This document shows, in pieces, positions 32,911-48,378 of a stretch of 64,000 nt of DNA. Each line of letters opens with the position of its first letter. Within the stretch, counting starts at the first letter, position 1. The translations under genes were made by a program, and so were the position numbers. The notes under the pieces are model-generated. The model did no database searches. It was not told where the DNA came from and saw nothing but the letters and a program-made list of their open reading frames with translations. Source of the DNA: Diphasiastrum complanatum (Eukaryota; Streptophyta; Lycopodiopsida; Lycopodiales; Lycopodiaceae); assembly GCA_029204225.1 (NCBI GenBank), contig CM055093.1:47316354-47380353 (forward strand). Direction: 5' to 3'.

Positions 32911-35900
32911 CAAGGCAAAGCTCAAGTGTTTCTTTTGTGGAAAGAAATGACACTTTGCCTCGGAATGCTACTTGAAGAAAAATAAACAAGCAAATGGAGA
33001 TCAAGGGAACATTGCTCAAGAGGAAGAAGATGAGGATGGATTCAATACATCCTTGATGGTTGCATCTACACCAACTTCAAGTCAAGACACATGGTGGATA
33101 GATAGTGGGGCTAGTTCCCACATATCTTTTAACAAGCATTATTTCTCCACTCTTCTATCTTGTAATGACTCTAAGAAGTCAATATACACTGCTAGTGATC
33201 AAGCATGCAAGATAGATGGCATAGGATCTATTCCTCTTTTCTTAGGCACATCTAAAAGGATAGATCTAGATAATGTTTCTACCATTTCAAGAAACTTGCT
33301 TAGTGTAGGACAATTAAAGGACAATGGACTAGATGTACACTTCAAGAATGGAGTTTGTTCCATCTTGAAAAATGATAAGTGCATAGCTAATGGCATTAAG
33401 CAAGGTAGACTATTTAAGTTGGATGCTAATGTTGCAAATGAAAGTGTGAACTTGGCTAGGGAGGAGCTATCTCAAGTGGAGCTTTGGCACAAGAGATTAG
33501 GCCATCCTAATCTTCAATCTATGGAGTCAATGGCAAGCAAGGAACTAGCTCTCGGCCTACCAAGAGCCTTCAAGAATTGTGGAAAGATGTGTGAGGCATG
33601 TGGCCTTGCAAAGTCACACAAATCTTCTTACAAGAGATCTTCATCAAGATCTACCTCTCCCTTGGATCTCATACATTCTGATGTACATAGTTTTTCACAT
33701 ACAAGTAATGGAGGTGCTTTGATGTATGTAACTTTTATAGATGATTGTACTAGATTCACATGGATTGAGTTACTATCAAAGAAAAGTCTTGTTTATGAAG
33801 CTTTCATTAAGTTCAAGTCTCTAGTAGAGAAGCAACTTAGTACTTCCATCAAAGCACTAAGATGTGATAATGGAGGAGAGTACACCTCCAATAAAATGAA
33901 AGACTTTTGTGAGATCAATGGCATTAAATTGCAATACACTTGTTCCTACATCCCCCAACAAAATGGGGTGGTCGAGAGAAAAAATAGGAGTCTATGTGAG
34001 CGTGCAAAGTCTTTAAGACTTGATGCATCACTTCCCATCTCATTTTGGGAGAAGCTATAACATGTTCTAATTACTTGTGTTATAGACTTCCTAGTAGTCC
34101 TATAGATGGGATCTCACCTTATCAAGCCTTGTTTGATAAGTAACCCAATGTAAAAGATTTTAAGATCTTTGGATGCATTTGTTATGTTCACATCCCTTTG
34201 GAGACAAGAAGGAAGGAAGATGCTACCTCCTTCAAAGGGATCTTTGTTGGCTATGGAAAATAGCAAGGGCTATAGGATATATGATCCTATATCCAAGAAA
34301 GTAAAAGTAAGCAAGGATGTACTTTTTGATGAGTCACAATTTGCTAAGAGCTTGTCAAATGGATCTAACCCATTGTGCATTGAAGATCTTGACAAACCCG
34401 AGGAGGATCTTGAAAAACCCGAGGATAGAGACATGGATCCAAGTCAAAAGGGGCCGAGAAGATCATCAAAAAGCAAGGCCGAGCCCTCAAGGCTCACCTA
34501 TGTGGACAAGGGAAAGCAAAAGAAGACTCTACACCTTCTACCTCTTACTCCTTCTTAGCTACATTGCTTGAAGAACCATCATCTTTTGAAGAAGCATATA
34601 AATCTAAAGTTTGGAGAGATGCAATGCAACTAGAGTATGATGCATTAGAAGATTATCATACTTGGAATCTTGTAAATCTTTCAAGAGGGAGGAAACCACT
34701 TGCATGTAAGTGGATTTATAGAATAAAGTACAATCAAGATGGATCTATCAGTAAGTACAAAGCTAGGCTTGTTGCTAAGGGATTTCTTCAAATAAAAGGA
34801 TTGGATTATGAAGAAACATTTGCACCTGTAGCTAAGCTTGTAGCTATTAAATTAATCATTTGCATTGCTACTTTGTTCAAGTGGGATCTCTACCAAATGG
34901 ATGTGGCAAATTTCTTCTTGAATGGCTTCTTAGAAGAAATAATCTACATGATGCAACCCGAGGGCTTCATCAAGGTTGGTGAGGAGCAAAAGGTGTGCTA
35001 CTTAAGGAAGAGCCTATATGGCTTGAGGCAAGCACCTAGAGCTTGGTACTCTAGGTTGCATGATTTTCTCTATTCTCTTGGCTTTGTACTAAGTGCTTAT
35101 GAACCTTCTTTATATTTCAAATGTAATGAAGGAATGATCATCATTTTGGTACTTTATGTTGATGACATCATTTTGACAAGAAATGATGATGAAGGCATAA
35201 GCAAAGTAAAAGTTGATTTATCTAGTGAGTTCAAGATGGTAGATCTAGGCTTCCTAAAGTTTATACTTGGGATAGAAGTGTGTAGAAGTAGCAATTGTAC
35301 TTTCATAAGTCAATCTAAGTATGCTACTTCCATTCTTGAAAGATTTGGTATGAAAGATTGTAAGGGGATTGACACCCCTATGGATCATGTTGTGAAAGCA
35401 ACTAATGAAGGTGATGAAGCATCCTTTGAGGACATCACCCTCTTTAGGAAGCTTATAGGCTCTCTAATATATTTGACCATCACTAGACCTGACTTAAGTT
35501 TTTGTGTAAGCAAGTTGAGTCAAAGTATGCAAGCTCCTTTAGTTCATCATTGGAAAAGTGCCAAAAGAGTACTTAGATATGTTTCTAGTACTAGATTTTT
35601 TGGCATACTTTATGAAGGATCTAACTTGCACTTGAGAGCCTACTCGGATTCAGATTTTGTAGGTGACAAGATGGATAGGAAGTCCATTAGTGCATTTGCA
35701 ACATTTCTTTGTGGAGGAGTAATATCTTAGCTTTCCAAAAAGCAAGATACAATCTAACTATCTTCTTGTGAAGCTGAGTACAAGGCATTGACTTCAACAA
35801 CCAAAGAGCTCCTATGGCTAAGAAGACTCTTGATGGAACTACATGTGCTAGAGGCCGAGGAGATCCCTTACATATTTTGTGACAGTCAAGCTTCTCAACA

Positions 35901-36066
35901 AATTGCTTCAAATCCTATCTTCCATGCTAGAACAAAGCATATTGAGATAGCTCACCACTTTGTGAGGGAGAAGGTACAATCCAAGGAGGTGCAACTACAT
36001 CATGTACCATCATCCGAATGCATAGCTGATATCTTAACCAAGCCATTGTCCAAGATCCATTTTTAA
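32911..36066 (+). pseudogene. Pol remnant of copia E
   Basis: It begins at the zinc knuckle (KCFFCGKK-stop-HFASEC). Protease follows (WWIDSGASSHISFN), then GAG-pre-integrase and an integrase core with the Asp of HSDVH, the Asp of RCDNGGEY and the Glu of GVVERKN all intact. The frame breaks near 34056 (SFWEKL-stop, a one-base loss), and IN C-terminal frames run to 34550. Reverse transcriptase at 34564-35730 is open, with LYGLRQAPRAWYSRL and YVDD. RNase H carries two stops near 35730-35758 and ends LTKPLSKIHF. Nothing of the capsid is present between the leader and the zinc knuckle, so the element is non-autonomous. It is closest to element D. Confidence 0.92.
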
Positions 36067-36129
36067 GATATGCTCTTGGAATTGTAGATAGATGTACATT
36101 AGATTTGCCAAGTTAGAAGTGAGGAGGAG

Positions 36130-36994
36130 TGTTGAAAATTGCCACTTCTCACTTGACATTGGTTATTGTAAATATTGATCAAACATTAGAATAATGTTGA
36201 TGATCTGATTTCACACGTGTGGAGCCTTTTCCCACGTGTGAAAGGATGTACTTTTCATACTTGTATATATCTAAATTGATTTTGTATCAATCTAGTTAGT
36301 GTGAACATGATATGACTAGTTTTTTAGTCAAGTTGACTAGTCACCTAGAAATTAGCCTTTCCTTGCATGTGCATGAGTAAATGCTCCCACATGGCAAGTG
36401 GATGTTCACACGTGTGTATAGAGTACTAGAAGATAAGAGTTAACCATTTTCCTTAGATCCTATTTTGTAGGGGATATTCCTATATTCTAGGAGGCCAGCT
36501 TTTTGGATTTAAGCCATATTCTAGAAGGTCAACTTTTGGATAAGGATCAAGGATGGATCAAATGGATAGATCTGAGTGATGTGGCACTCTTCACACGTGT
36601 GAAGGCCTGCTGGACTGTACCAGACTCATGGATGTACTTGATCCATAAAAGGATCATCATTTTGCTAAGAAAATTGATGAGACTTTTGCACTCTAAACTT
36701 TTGTGAGATTTCTACTCATTTGTCTTGTGATTTTCATGCATGATTGCTATCTAGTATCATTGTACTTGTTGTTTCAGGTGCAGGCCGTATAGTGGACAGT
36801 ACTCCACACGTGTGAAGCCGCTCTCACTAAAAAAATGATGTGTTGATCCATTGCTCTTGCTTAAATCCAAGTGTAGTGAATCTAGATCAAGATCTAATGT
36901 GTAGAACTTGATAGATCCATTGATTAAGCAACCAATAACTCTCTATGATTGTTAAGTACAATCATTATTGTCCTAAAAACTGCAAAATTTATCA
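36130..36994 (+). repeat. 3' LTR of copia E
   Basis: 865 bp, with about 35 differences from the 5' copy by eye. Here TTCACACGTGTGAA (near 36590) is intact, where the 5' LTR has a T for G. Confidence 0.95.
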
Positions 36995-37200
36995 AAGGGA
37001 AGAAGAATACGCACTGTCACTCTATCACACTAACTCATACCGAATGGAAAATGTACAAATAAACCTTGAACCCCTGATAGAGAGAGAAAGCTTACGAGTA
37101 GACTAATAGACTAGCCTATGGCTAATGACAATTGGTCACAGCTGTCACCATTAATGTACCTCGTAAATAGTACAATGAATTTTATCATTGATTTCTAACA
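36995..37200 (-). repeat. Copia G 3' LTR, right part
   Basis: Starts TGTTAGAAATCAATG at 37200 on the minus strand, preceded by the polypurine tract GAGGGAGAG. It is interrupted by element E at its left. Confidence 0.7.
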
Positions 37201-37209
37201 CTCTCCCTC

Positions 37210-38726
37210 AATGATAAAATTAGATTCTTCTATTCCTAATAGAGTACGAAACCTCTCAAATTTCAATTCTACCTAACGACTTAGTAAAAATATCTACCAT
37301 TTGATCTTCAAATTTACAAAAAACAAGATCAATGGCTCCATCAAGAATTTTCTCTCAAACAAAATGGTAGTGTATCTCGATGTGCTTGGTTCGAGTACGT
37401 ACAATTGGATTTTTGACAAGGTGAATGCAACTTTGATTATCGCAAGATATAGTAGTCGCATCCACCTAGGCTTGACCTAAATCCACAGGCAATCTTCGTA
37501 ACCATACTGCTTCTTGTGTAGCATTGTTGAGTGCTCGATATTCAGCTTCCGTCGATGATAAGACTACTGTAGGTTACTTTCTATTGCTCCACGAAATAGC
37601 AGCTGTACCATAACTGAATGTATGACCACTGGTAGATCTTCTGTCATCAATATTACCTACCCAATCGGCATCTGTATAACCTACCAACATAGGCGCTTCA
37701 GACTGATCATACTTCAAACCAAAATTCAATGTCCCTCGAATGTATCTGAGAATACGTTTAGCAGACTTCCAATGTGCTTGACTAGCATCTTGCATAAATT
37801 GACTAACAACACCAACAACATAAGAAATATCAGGTCGCGTGTGTGTCAAATAAATCAAACTACCCACCAGCTGTCTATACAAATAAGCATCCACTTTTTC
37901 AGATTCATCATATGCAGTAAGCTTCATGTTGACATCCATAGGTGTACTCAAAGGCTTACAATCCTGCATATTGACCTTATAAAGCCAATCTCATGCATAT
38001 TTGCTTTGTGTATGAAAGACCATGTCTTTCTTTTGCCATACTTCAATGCCAAGACAATAGTGCATCAATCCTAGATCACTCATGTCAAAATCATTGGAAA
38101 GATTTGATTTTATTTCATCAAGTAAGCTCTCATTACTTCATGTGATAATCAAACCATCCACGTACAACACAATGAACACTATATCTGAGTCTTGCCTTAG
38201 AATGTAAAGATTAGGATCAACATCACTCTTTACCATTCCCCTTCGCTTGAAGTGTTGCAAGAGTACCACGCCCGTGGTCCTTGCTTCAATCCATAAATGG
38301 CTTTGTTGAGCTTACAAATGAGATGCTCTCTCCCTGGCTCAACAAGTCCTTGAGGTTGTAGTAAGTACACCTCTTCATCCAGCACTCCATTGAGAAAAGC
38401 AGATTTAACGTCCATTTGTTGGATCTTCCAACCATAGAAAACAGAAATAGCAATGATAGAATGTATAGTTACCATCTTAGCTACGGGTGCGAAGGTTTCC
38501 TCAAAATCAATACCTTCTTGTTGCTCAAATCCTCTCACAACCAACCGTGCTTTGTATCTGTTGAGTTGCCCCTCAGCTCCATATCTGATCTTGTATATCC
38601 ATTTGCAAGTGATAGGCATCTTACCATCAAGTAGCTCAACCAAGTTCCACGTCCTATTTTTTGTTATAGCTTCCATTTCTGTTTCCATAGCTTCATATAT
38701 ATATCTCCATACAATCAACTCTTGCT
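37210..38726 (-). pseudogene. Copia element G: partial reverse transcriptase and RNase H
   Basis: Minus strand, from about 38718: TWNLVELLDGKMPITCKWIY, ARLVVRGFEQQEGIDFEETF, QQMDVKSAFLNG and IYGLKQGPRAWY. Frames then break. The active-site box reads Y-V-D-G near 38155, so a catalytic Asp is lost. It resumes at 37969 with LSTPMDVNMKL, RPDISYVV, AKRILRYIRGTLN and VGYTDADWVG. Blocks near 37560 to 37300 encode STEAEYRAL, ISCDNQS and TKHIEI. Gag, protease, integrase and the N-terminus of reverse transcriptase are missing to the right, where gypsy-like sequence begins. Confidence 0.88.
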
Positions 38727-38739
38727 AAAGCGTCCGTCC

Positions 38740-39245
38740 CAATGCACAATATCAGTTTGAGAATCATAGTGACCTCTCTTGGCTTGCCTTGGGCGATCAA
38801 TGTTGTATTATGTGGTGGACGATCCATCACCAACCTTGGGTGTAATAGGTTTCACCGCCCATGTGGTTGGATCTACCTTTACAACCTACTTTCTATTCTC
38901 AAAGGTGAGTTTTCTAGTTCCCCAGTTGTGAATCTCTTGCGCGACTCTCAACCAAGGTCTCCCTAGTAAAACCCGATAAGCGAAAGGAGACTCTAAAATT
39001 TCCATCACCACGAAGGTAATTACAAACTATGCTCCAACTATCTTTACTAGGATGTCTTCAACTACACCCTTAGGTTTCACACAAGATTGATCTGCTAACT
39101 TGATATCAAATCTTGTTGGCTTCAGTCCTTGCAATCTCCATTTTTGATATAAAGTAGTAAATATCAAGTTGACTCTTGATCCTCCATCTACCACTACAAC
39201 TTTGTCCTCGTATCTCTTGTATTTGATTGGTAGGGTGGTGTTGTG
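38740..39245 (-). pseudogene. Gypsy-type aspartic protease fragment
   Basis: The minus-strand frame reads DKVVVVDGGSRVNLIFTTLY, then IKLADQSCVKPKGVVEDILV and YRVLLGRPWLRVAQE. This is the retropepsin-like domain of plant Ty3/gypsy elements (D-G-G-S active site, LLGRPWL block). Stops (for example after KIVGA and ENRK) break it. No gypsy reverse transcriptase is adjacent. Confidence 0.75.
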
Positions 39246-39461
39246 TTGTTCACTCTCCCACGTTGCTCCAATGTTGAGGACATTGCTAGTTCCTTCATAG
39301 CCCGCATAGTATAATGACTCTTTTGTAGTTTGCTTAGATTTCGATTTAATCCAATCTTCCAGAATGCTCTTATCTTGAGGTGCAATCCATAGGAACTCTC
39401 CGAGGGATAAGTTTGTGATGGGAATAGAGTGGAAGGTGGAAGAGAAGATTCTAGGCTATCA

Positions 39462-39890
39462 GCTCTAATATCACTTGTTCAAAATGAGACGGGAGGAAGA
39501 AATGGTGCAGAACAGCTCTTGAATCGATTTGTAGGACTGGTTAAAATGAATCCACCAAAGAGTGTTTGGAGTTACTGTCAATCAGTTTGAATGAGAAGAT
39601 TCAATACAGAACAAAGAATAATGGTGCAGAACAATTGCGCTTGTTCCTTAGGCGTCGAAGACAGCCATTGTCTGATCATATTCTAAGGAGTCAGAGACGT
39701 TCGTGATCTGTTAGACTGAGTGAACGAGCGAAGCAAGCAAATAGAAAGATGTATTTAAATCACAACACACAGACCCATGAAAGCATTTGATGGTCTCTTG
39801 AAGTGCATCCTCAGGCCTCAATGTGCGCAAAAGTGTGCATTTCAAGTACTTTTCAAAAATCCACATCACACTAACTACCACAAATGTCAT
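39462..39890 (-). repeat. Possible primer site and LTR remnant of the gypsy protease fragment
   Basis: TGATATTAGAGCT on the minus strand (39462-39473) resembles a decayed primer-binding site. The sequence to its right has no coding frame, repeats AATGGTGCAGAACA at about 39508 and 39628, and contains a TATA-like TTTAAATACAT on the minus strand. Confidence 0.35.
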
Positions 39891-42472
<2,582 letters not shown>

Positions 42473-42960
42473 AAAAGGATGACTATGGAGCCAAACCACC
42501 CAACCAATTGAAAGTTGAGAGTCAAACCCCAATCAACTTCACCTCGGAGCCACGATGACTGAATACACGAGAGGAGAGAATCCTAGGAAGCAACTGGAAC
42601 TGGAAAATAGGCGAGGTAGATGGGCAAGTTTCTACAAGTATATATAAGCCCCTCGGGCATAGGAACATTTTTTATAAGATCCCAAATCCAATCCAATTGC
42701 TAGCTCCACATGTCCTAATGGGTATGCCTGGGCCCTCAAAAAGTTATCAAATACATTTTTGGCCTAGTATGGAATGGCGACGTGTAACTAATAAACTTGT
42801 ACATTGGAGTACCAAATATCCATGTCAAGTATTACTTATTTTATGCTTTCAATTGTTTTGCACGAATCATCATCTTCAGCATGTCCCTTTCCAATGGATC
42901 AAGCACTTAGAGATAGAATGATTTGTCAATTATCTATCTCTGATTTTGGATATTTTTCCG
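42473..42960 (-). repeat. Probable 3' LTR of gypsy H
   Basis: This segment shares GGAGCCAAACC(A/G)CCCAACCAAT and later ordered blocks (CATGTC..., a CTGGG(C/T)CCTC block, ACTAATAA, an ACATTGGAG or ACACTGGAG block) with 50970-51340. The two copies flank the gypsy H coding remains in the orientation expected for LTRs. Strongly diverged; boundaries approximate. Confidence 0.45.
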
Positions 42961-43090
42961 GTTCCAATGGTACACTAAGTGACAAATTCTCCAAGTGGGT
43001 AAAATCGTCATCAGATCCAACTATATCATCTTCATGTAAACTTAGTTTCAACTAGCTTACATAAAACATTGGATGACCAATAGATTTGTC

Positions 43091-46030
43091 TTAAAAATCA
43101 AGTTCATAAACTAAAGAACCAATCTTTTTTATAATCTGAAATGGTCCACAATATCTGGTAGACAACTTGTTATGCTTTTCGATATGCATAGTCATAGAAC
43201 CTTTCATAATTCTAAAATATACCCAGTCATCAACTTCAAATTCTTTGAGAGATCTCTTAAGATCAACATATTGCTGAGCTCTATCTTGAGCACTACAGAT
43301 ACTATCAAGTGCCACTTGCAACATCTTTTGCATATCACACAAGAAATCAACAACTTTCTAGATCTTAATAGATTTTGTCTCCACATTAACTAGAGATCTA
43401 GGTTGAAAACCATACACAAGCATAAACAGACTATAACCTATAGCAGAATGTTTTCTACTATTGTAAGCAAAATCCATTAAAGAAATGTAGTCCTCCCACT
43501 GAGACTACTTGTGACACATATTGGGAGGAATGTAGTCCTCCCACTGAGATTGCTTGTAACACACATATATTTTCAACTATCCTCCATAGTCTAGTTAGTT
43601 CTTTTAGTCAATCCATCTAATTCATGATGATTAGTAGAACTAAAACTAAGAGAGATTTCAAGCTCATGGAATACAATAGACCAAAAGTGACCTGCAAATT
43701 TAGGATGTATATTACTAACAATATCAGTTGGTAGCCTGTAAATTCTAAATAATCTTTCCACAAAATTTTTGGGCTAAATCTAAAGCCTTTTTGACTTTGC
43801 TGGTATGAACGTAGCTACTTAGTTAACTTTTCCACTACACCTCAAATAGAATTATCTTGTCGTTGGGTCTCGCGAAGTCCAACTACAAAATTCATAAAAG
43901 AGATGTATAAGGGATGTAACAGCCCTCCAAAATTTAAGCTTTCTGCTTTGGATTGCTAATAGGATTTACACTTTATCACATAAGACTTGAGATATGGCTT
44001 AAGTTTTGGCCAATAAAACTCTCTTCTGACCAAGTCCAAAGTCCTGTCTATATCTGGATGATCTACACAAGTTACCTCATGACATTCATAAAGAATTCGC
44101 TTATCTAACTCATCATCCTTTGGTACGCAACCTTTTTCATTTTGAAATAGTAACCCATCATGAATGGCAAACTGCTCCACAATTTTCTTAATTTTTTGAA
44201 AACCTGAGATCCTTATGAATTAATCTCTTTCTCTTTTCATTGCTTCTAGTTCAACTTTTTTTTCATTTAAAACCAAAATGAGAATTTGTTTCTAACTTTC
44301 TTCTCCACGGAAAATGTAGATCTATATAAATAGGGGTGAATGAAAGCTTATTTAAGTTATCAATCTGGCTAAGAGCATCTACAACCTGGTTAGAGCTACC
44401 TTTGACATATCACATGATCAAATTCTTCCATAAGCTCAATCTACCGAGCTTTATGAGCCCTCAAATCGTGCTAATTGCAAAATTATTTCAGAGGCTAGTG
44501 ATCTATATACACTATAAATTGACTATCATAAAGTTAATACCTCCAAGCTTTAAGTGCATGTATCACAATCAATAACTCCTTTTCTTGAGTTGTATATAGA
44601 GTTTTTTATTTGGGCTATTTAACTCTATCTTTTATCAAATTACTAAGAGGTGCTGCAACTTTCTCATAATCCTCTATAGACTTATAAAAGGGAACTATAA
44701 ACTGAGAAAAGATTAAACTTCTCTAATTGTTTTATATATTGGCCAATCAAGCACTATCTTGATTTTATCCTCATCCATCTTCAACCCTTCCAAGGTGATC
44801 TTATGACCAAGATATACCAATTCATGCTTAAAGAATTCACATTTGAATTCCTCAGCAAAAAGCTTCTCTCCTAAAAAATTCGCAAGATATAGTCTTGACA
44901 TGACTTATGTCGTTCATCATCTGTTAATATGTCACAAGTGCATTTGTTAATCCAAAAGGAACACTAACAATTCATAGTGATCAAACCTTGTCCGAGAAAA
45001 CCTGTCTTTTGCAAATCATTAAGATGAATTATAATTTGATGATATTTGGTCTTGAGATTAATTTTTGTGAAGTAGTTAGCTCCACCCAATCAATCTGCTA
45101 GATCCTCCATTTTGTTGTACCTGAAGCTAGATATATTTTATATCTATGATTGTCGAATTCACTTTGTAAGCCAAGTTTCCACACAAGATGAGAATTAATG
45201 GAATTATGAGTTGAACCAATATCCACCAAAATACTGACTTCTTTATCTCTAATTGTGACTTTCAAATGAAACAATTTGTTAAGCAAGAAAGAATTAGTAC
45301 TATCAACTTAATTTCCAACTTTAGATTTTTCTTATTCTTTTTCTTCGAACAAAATTTGATAACATGTTTAGCCTTGTTGGGAATACACCATAGATTCACC
45401 TTCTTAGCCTTTTTTCAAGACATATATTTCTTTTGCTTATCTTTCGATACCATTTGATCAACTTCGTCAAAATATTTGACCTTTGACCTAAGCTTTGTCA
45501 TGAAATCATTTTTCTTTCTTTCTGTGGTTTGGATGGATTTGCCTACAACTGCTTCCTGGATGCCACCACCGTGGCATCATAAGCTTTCTCGGTACATACA
45601 ACATCCTCAAAAGTTTGAAGTACATTTCACTTACATTCGTTCTAATAATCTACTAGCAAGCCTAGGATGAGCTACCAGAGAACCAATTTTAAATCAAATG
45701 ATGAAACTTTATTTCATAAATCCATGAACCCTTGGAGATAAAAATCTAAAATCTTCATTCTCATTTTGTAATTAATGAATCTCTAATAATAATCTGAATC
45801 GCCTGCAACCACAAAAGATTTTTTTTTATGAATTCTTTCCACATAGCGGGTTTTGGTTGTAACTCATGCCACCACAACAAAGCCTTACCACAGAAAAGTA
45901 GAATCACGCTCTTGATATTTTTCTCTTCAGAAATTTTATGTAGACTAAAGTAACTGGTTCGTTTGGTCAACCAATCATCTACCACCTCAAAATTCTTCTT
46001 CTTACTTTTTCCTGAATATGGTTGTGGCTA
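43091..46030 (-). pseudogene. Ty3/gypsy element H: fragmented gag-pol
   Basis: Minus strand, in element order. Gag near 45985-45761 (SVILLFCGKALLWWHEL). Protease near 45286-45098 (VSILVDIGSTHNSINSHL, D-I-G at the active site). The C-terminal end of reverse transcriptase at 44901-44713 (CEFFKHELVYLGHKITLEGL). Integrase H2C2 zinc region at 44180-43956 (DHPDIDRTLDLVRREFYWP, with Tyr for the last Cys). Integrase C-terminal region at 43342-43091 (KLSTRYCGPFQIIKKIG). All are separated by stops and shifts. The order gag-PR-RT-IN is diagnostic of Ty3/gypsy. Confidence 0.85.
43484..43570. repeat. 45-bp tandem duplication in gypsy H
   Basis: AATGTAGTCCTCCCACTGAGA starts at 43484 and again at 43529, a 45-bp period with several differences in the second half. 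Confidence 0.85.
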
Positions 46031-46632
46031 AAAGCTCAGTGAAGAGGTCATCTTAACCTGATCTAACAACACTTCCATTTGTTGATCCCACAGATTTTTT
46101 TGATTGTTCTTTTCATTGAGTGCCACACTCAACTGCTAGAAAATCTACAAATAGATTGCATATGTACCATTCCCTCGAGACTTGCATTATCCTCAACCAT
46201 TATTGATTACCTAAAATAAGAAATTGCTTCAATTAGTTGATAGATCTAAAATCTTTAACCAAAAGTGAAATTAACTATGACTTGATAAACTGATTGATTA
46301 TATGTCAATAATGTCATTAAGCCATTTCTTGTCATCTCGACAAGAATGCTCAAGGAGGGTGTCGATAGTATAGGGGCAGATTCGATCCAATTAGGAGCCA
46401 AGAAGATGATGTCCCCACAAACTAGCTTCTTAAAAGCAACCCAAAAATCAGCGACATGGAAAGCAAAACCATCACACATTCACGTTGTCATTAATCATAG
46501 AGAGAGATGGAGGTAGAGATAATGAGAAGAGGATGAAGCCATGGACAAACGTAGGGATAATTATTATTGAAGCCATGGAGAAGACACAAGAAAGGGAGGC
46601 AAAGGATAATGGAGAGAAAAGAGAAGATAGAG

Positions 46633-46752
<120 letters not shown>

Positions 46753-47067
46753 ATTAGCTCTTTCCAAGATGATCAATACAAGGATACTGGTCTGTTTTTA
46801 TAGGAGTGAGAGTGGGAACCTCCTCATCACCTACTGAAGTTCCATTAAGATCACAATCTTGATCGTCCAAATCACTTTCTGTTTCTTGGGGACAAGTTGT
46901 GTTTACTAAATTAGGAACTTTGGAAAAGCTAACTTTAAAATATTATATTTAAATATTAGTGCACATGGCACTTTCTAGCCTAAAGGCCCAATGTTGGACT
47001 TATATGCACCGAATGCCAACAAGGTGTCTGATCCTAATACTTTCGACTCTCTACCACATTTGTAGGA

Positions 47068-47245
47068 TGTTATTACTGGTATCAAAGTACAGCCTAAAGA
47101 CGACACAATCAACTCAAAGTGGAATTTGAAGGATGGTAAAGCTTTCGCACTTATTATCCTCAATATATCAAATACTCAAATTGGCCACATAGTTGAAGCC
47201 AAAATTTGGAAAGAAGTTTGGGACATCCTAAAGGAAAAATACTAA
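47068..47245 (+). pseudogene. Copia gag fragment
   Basis: VQPKDDTINSKWNLKDGKAF and IILNISNTQIGHIVEAKIWK, then EVWDILKEKY-stop, match the N-terminal UBN2 capsid region and resemble element A gag (ITKWRLRDGKAFAM). It is an isolated fragment of about 60 codons, with no knuckle, protease or pol after it. Confidence 0.7.
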
Positions 47246-47303
47246 TTATTCTTCCACAGAGAACACGCTGAAAGTTTGAATAAATCAAACTAATATCAGT
47301 GTC

Positions 47304-48364
47304 TTGAATCGGTTATTTCTGATCTATGTACTAATAGCTCAAGAACCAACCAATCCGTCAGGCTCTGGGGGTACCAGCTCCCAACATTATCTTTTTCCTT
47401 TCACCGCTTCTAACCCTCTCGACACCACTAACTCCCCATTCATTCCACAACAATTTTCTCCGGAGTCACAAAGAATTGCTGAAGCTAACTTCTCGTCTCC
47501 TCTCTCTCCTGAACCCGATCCCCAAATTCAATATGAGATTGCCTCTGAAGCACCAACCATCCGGCACATAATCACGTCCATAGAATCGAACAAGGAGTTG
47601 CGCGCCTCTTAGGAGTTTGCCAAGAAATATCCAACAACAAAAGAGCGAGGTGGCTACATACTGCCATATTTGGACCAGAGTCAAACACATAAAGAAGCAG
47701 TCAAACTCCTGGAGCCGCAACCTCTCTGGCGTCATTAGCTCTTCCTGCAAAGTAAGACCTCAATGGCACGGTATATTGAAGTTCCCTCCTACATGCGCAC
47801 AAATCTTTATTACTATCCAGTAGTGAGGCGAGAACCGTTTCCTGCCACCAAGGTCAAGAATAGAATATTTTGGCCCAAGCTCACAGGCGTCGATACCGGC
47901 AACTTAGCCAAAGACATGGTCACCAACTACCGAGTATTCTACCAAAAGCACCATGGCAATCCTGATCGCGACGTCAAATATTTTATGGATAATTGCGGCC
48001 TGGTGACATTTTTGGCAGAACTCAAAGGTTTTTGGGATCGAGGGCTACCCCAAATCGCCCTTGATATCAATAAACCCTTGCGAATGCAAGACAACCATAT
48101 CAGTGTAGCAAGGCTCTATTATCGTGTTGCACTCACTTTCGCCCTACACGTTGATATGGTGGAGCTATGAAAAACCCATGACTTTCTACAGGGTATGCTC
48201 CATTATTACAAACCCATGCCCTTGCTTAACAAATTACGGTGACAATTGATGGAGGGCATCGGCACTACAATCTACCACTCCCGCCAGCAACAGTCTCGTC
48301 TCCAAGAAGCACAAAAGATCCAGGACGAAAAGGCTTCGATTGGTGTGGGACCACCAATCCAATA
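47304..48364 (+). pseudogene. Unrecognised ORF adjacent to a polypurine tract and LTR
   Basis: One reading frame runs about 350 codons with only a few in-frame stops (near 47610, 47736, 48168 and 48238). It has a Pro/Ser-rich N-terminal part (PFTASNPLDTTNSPFIPQQF), a middle with TTKERGGYILPYLDQSQTHK, and an open 135-codon stretch from MARYIEVPSYMRTNLYYYPV through KNRIFWPKLTGVD and GFWDRGLPQIALDINKPLRM to HVDMVEL. The tail (RQQQSRLQEAQKIQDEKAS) looks helical. I recognise no domain: no zinc knuckle, DSG or YVDD. It ends just before AAGGAGGGGG and an LTR-like start, so it was probably the last ORF of an LTR retroelement. Possible roles are a divergent gag of a non-autonomous element or an extra ORF; no function is assigned. 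Confidence 0.5.
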
Positions 48365-48375
48365 AGGAGGGGGAT
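48362..48375 (+). promoter_or_regulatory. Polypurine tract
   Basis: ATAAGGAGGGGGAT just before the LTR start TGTTAGCAACTG. It would prime plus-strand synthesis. Confidence 0.65.
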
Positions 48376-48378
48376 AAT

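Larger units (their letters stand above)
31553..36994 (+). mobile_element. Copia element E, gag-deleted, nested in the copia G LTR
   Basis: A 5442-bp element with LTRs at 31553-32417 and 36130-36994, both 865 bp and about 96% identical by eye. It has a primer-binding site at 32418-32429, a polypurine tract GAGGAGGAG just before 36130, and a perfect 5-bp target duplication AAGGG (31548-31552 and 36995-36999). The capsid part of gag is missing. Confidence 0.95.
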
